13,614 nt of DNA from REEB481 sp039796915. Its GTDB lineage: Bacteria; Bacteroidota; Bacteroidia; NS11-12g; UBA955. The DNA lies in contig JBDKIU010000162.1 in the NCBI GenBank assembly GCA_039796915.1, forward strand, positions 1-13,614. The letters run 5' to 3'. Every line of letters starts with the position of its first letter. Positions within the stretch are counted from its first letter, which is position 1. Below are positions 13,002 through 13,614 of this stretch, piece by piece. The translations under genes were made by a program, and so were the position numbers. The notes beneath the pieces were generated by a model. That model saw only the letters and a list, made by a program, of their open reading frames with translations. It made no database searches and was not told where the DNA came from.

Positions 13002-13614
13002 ATGGCTGAAAAAACCATCCTGATGCCCAAGATGGGCGAAAGTATCGCCGAGGCGACCATCATCCGCTGGCTGAAGAAAGAAGGGGAACCTGTAGCCCAG
13101 GATGAACCTATTGTGGAAATTGCTACCGATAAAGTGGACAGCGAGATTCCATCCACGGCTGCCGGCATTGTAGGCAAGCTTTTGCATCCGGAAGGCGCCG
13201 TGGTGAAAGTTGGTGAGCCCGTGGCCATCATTGTGGGCGAAGGGGAATCCGTTTCCGCTGCACCGCAGCAAACTGCACCAGCAGAGGCCGTGTCTAACCA
13301 GGTGATGCAAAATGTACAGGCTGCACAGGAAACCGCCGCACCTGCTGCGGTTCTGAGCGGTGGAAGCCGATTCTATTCGCCGTTGGTTCTGAACATTGCA
13401 CGTACTGAAGGTATTGGCATGGATGAGCTGGAACGTATCGCTGGAACCGGAAAAGATGGACGTGTTACCAAAGCCGATATTTTGAATTACGTTGAGCAAA
13501 AAGCCTCCGCACCAGCGCCCGCCATTGCTGCTGCGCCAGCAGCACCCGTTGCTCCTGTAGCTCCCCAGCGTGTAGAGGTGAAGGCGCCGGCCATCAGCCT
13601 GAACGCAGGAGACG
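13002..13614 (+). CDS. 2-oxoacid dehydrogenase E2 (lipoamide acyltransferase), 5' part, cut by the right edge
   Basis: E2 core of a pyruvate, 2-oxoglutarate or branched-chain 2-oxoacid dehydrogenase complex; it carries acyl groups on lipoyl-lysine and transfers them to CoA. The first 204 residues are present. They comprise one lipoyl domain (about 1-80) with the lipoylation site in EIATDKVDSE (Lys44), an Ala/Pro/Gln linker, and the peripheral-subunit binding domain (about 124-163) reading YSPLVLNIARTEGIGMDEL and GTGKDGRVTKADIL. A second Ala/Pro-rich linker follows. The catalytic acyltransferase domain is off the window. A single lipoyl domain and the MPKMGESI start suit branched-chain or 2-oxoglutarate types at least as well as pyruvate, so no gene symbol is given. 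It lies 63 nt after cinA. A weak CAAATTTG lies upstream, but I see no full promoter. It may be monocistronic or continue the upstream transcript. Confidence 0.94.
   Translation, partial: MAEKTILMPKMGESIAEATIIRWLKKEGEPVAQDEPIVEIATDKVDSEIPSTAAGIVGKLLHPEGAVVKVGEPVAIIVGEGESVSAAPQQTAPAEAVSNQVMQNVQAAQETAAPAAVLSGGSRFYSPLVLNIARTEGIGMDELERIAGTGKDGRVTKADILNYVEQKASAPAPAIAAAPAAPVAPVAPQRVEVKAPAISLNAGD

Noticed and set aside
12951..13499. A 182-codon minus-strand frame opposite the E2 gene
   Set aside because: It is a shadow of the lipoyl and subunit-binding domains, whose sequence is unmistakable on the plus strand.
13502..13580. GC-rich Ala/Pro repeat-like sequence
   Set aside because: It encodes the flexible linker normal for E2 proteins between the subunit-binding and catalytic domains; it is not a DNA repeat element.

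Overview
The window is about 13.6 kb of ordinary-looking, gene-dense bacterial chromosome, most likely from a member of the Bacteroidota with a mid-range GC content. The phylum call rests on three things. The tRNA-His gene has a textbook Bacteroidota promoter (TTTG, about 20 bp, then TAnnTTTG). A DUF5683 membrane protein lies directly behind parB. No gene start has a recognisable Shine-Dalgarno sequence. I see no phage, insertion sequence, CRISPR array or plasmid backbone.

Left part (1-1420, minus strand): a GT4 glycosyltransferase followed 2 nt later by the start of an AsnB-type asparagine synthetase that runs off the left edge. Next is a stand-alone tRNA-His (1467-1541, plus strand) with its own promoter and terminator, then a single outer-membrane-type beta-barrel protein (1643-2326). 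The barrel gene ends at a hairpin shared with the convergent minus-strand operon.

Centre (2371-7088, minus strand): four tightly packed genes, read right to left. They are a peptide-type ABC substrate-binding lipoprotein, a small exported protein of unknown function, a PolX-family HhH/PHP protein, and a GT9 heptosyltransferase-like enzyme. Junctions overlap by 14, 1 and 4 nt, so translational coupling is likely although the functions look unrelated. The PolX protein keeps its PHP exonuclease residues but appears to have lost the aspartates of the polymerase palm. That is the most notable single observation here.

Right part (7149 to the end, plus strand): a UPF0173 metallo-beta-lactamase-fold hydrolase, parA, parB and DUF5683 form a tight run. 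Then come a COG2509-type FAD-dependent protein, cinA, and the 5' part of a lipoyl-bearing E2 acyltransferase of a 2-oxoacid dehydrogenase complex. The ParAB pair has all the expected motifs, but no convincing parS site lies in the window.

The genes mix envelope glycan synthesis (GT4, AsnB, GT9), export and uptake (barrel, lipoprotein, small secreted protein), chromosome segregation (ParAB) and housekeeping metabolism (CinA, E2). I did not find a convincing undescribed multi-gene system. The candidates worth following are the altered PolX and its operon, the unknown secreted protein, and several genes whose starts are non-ATG or ambiguous. No stretch over 300 bases lacks a gene.
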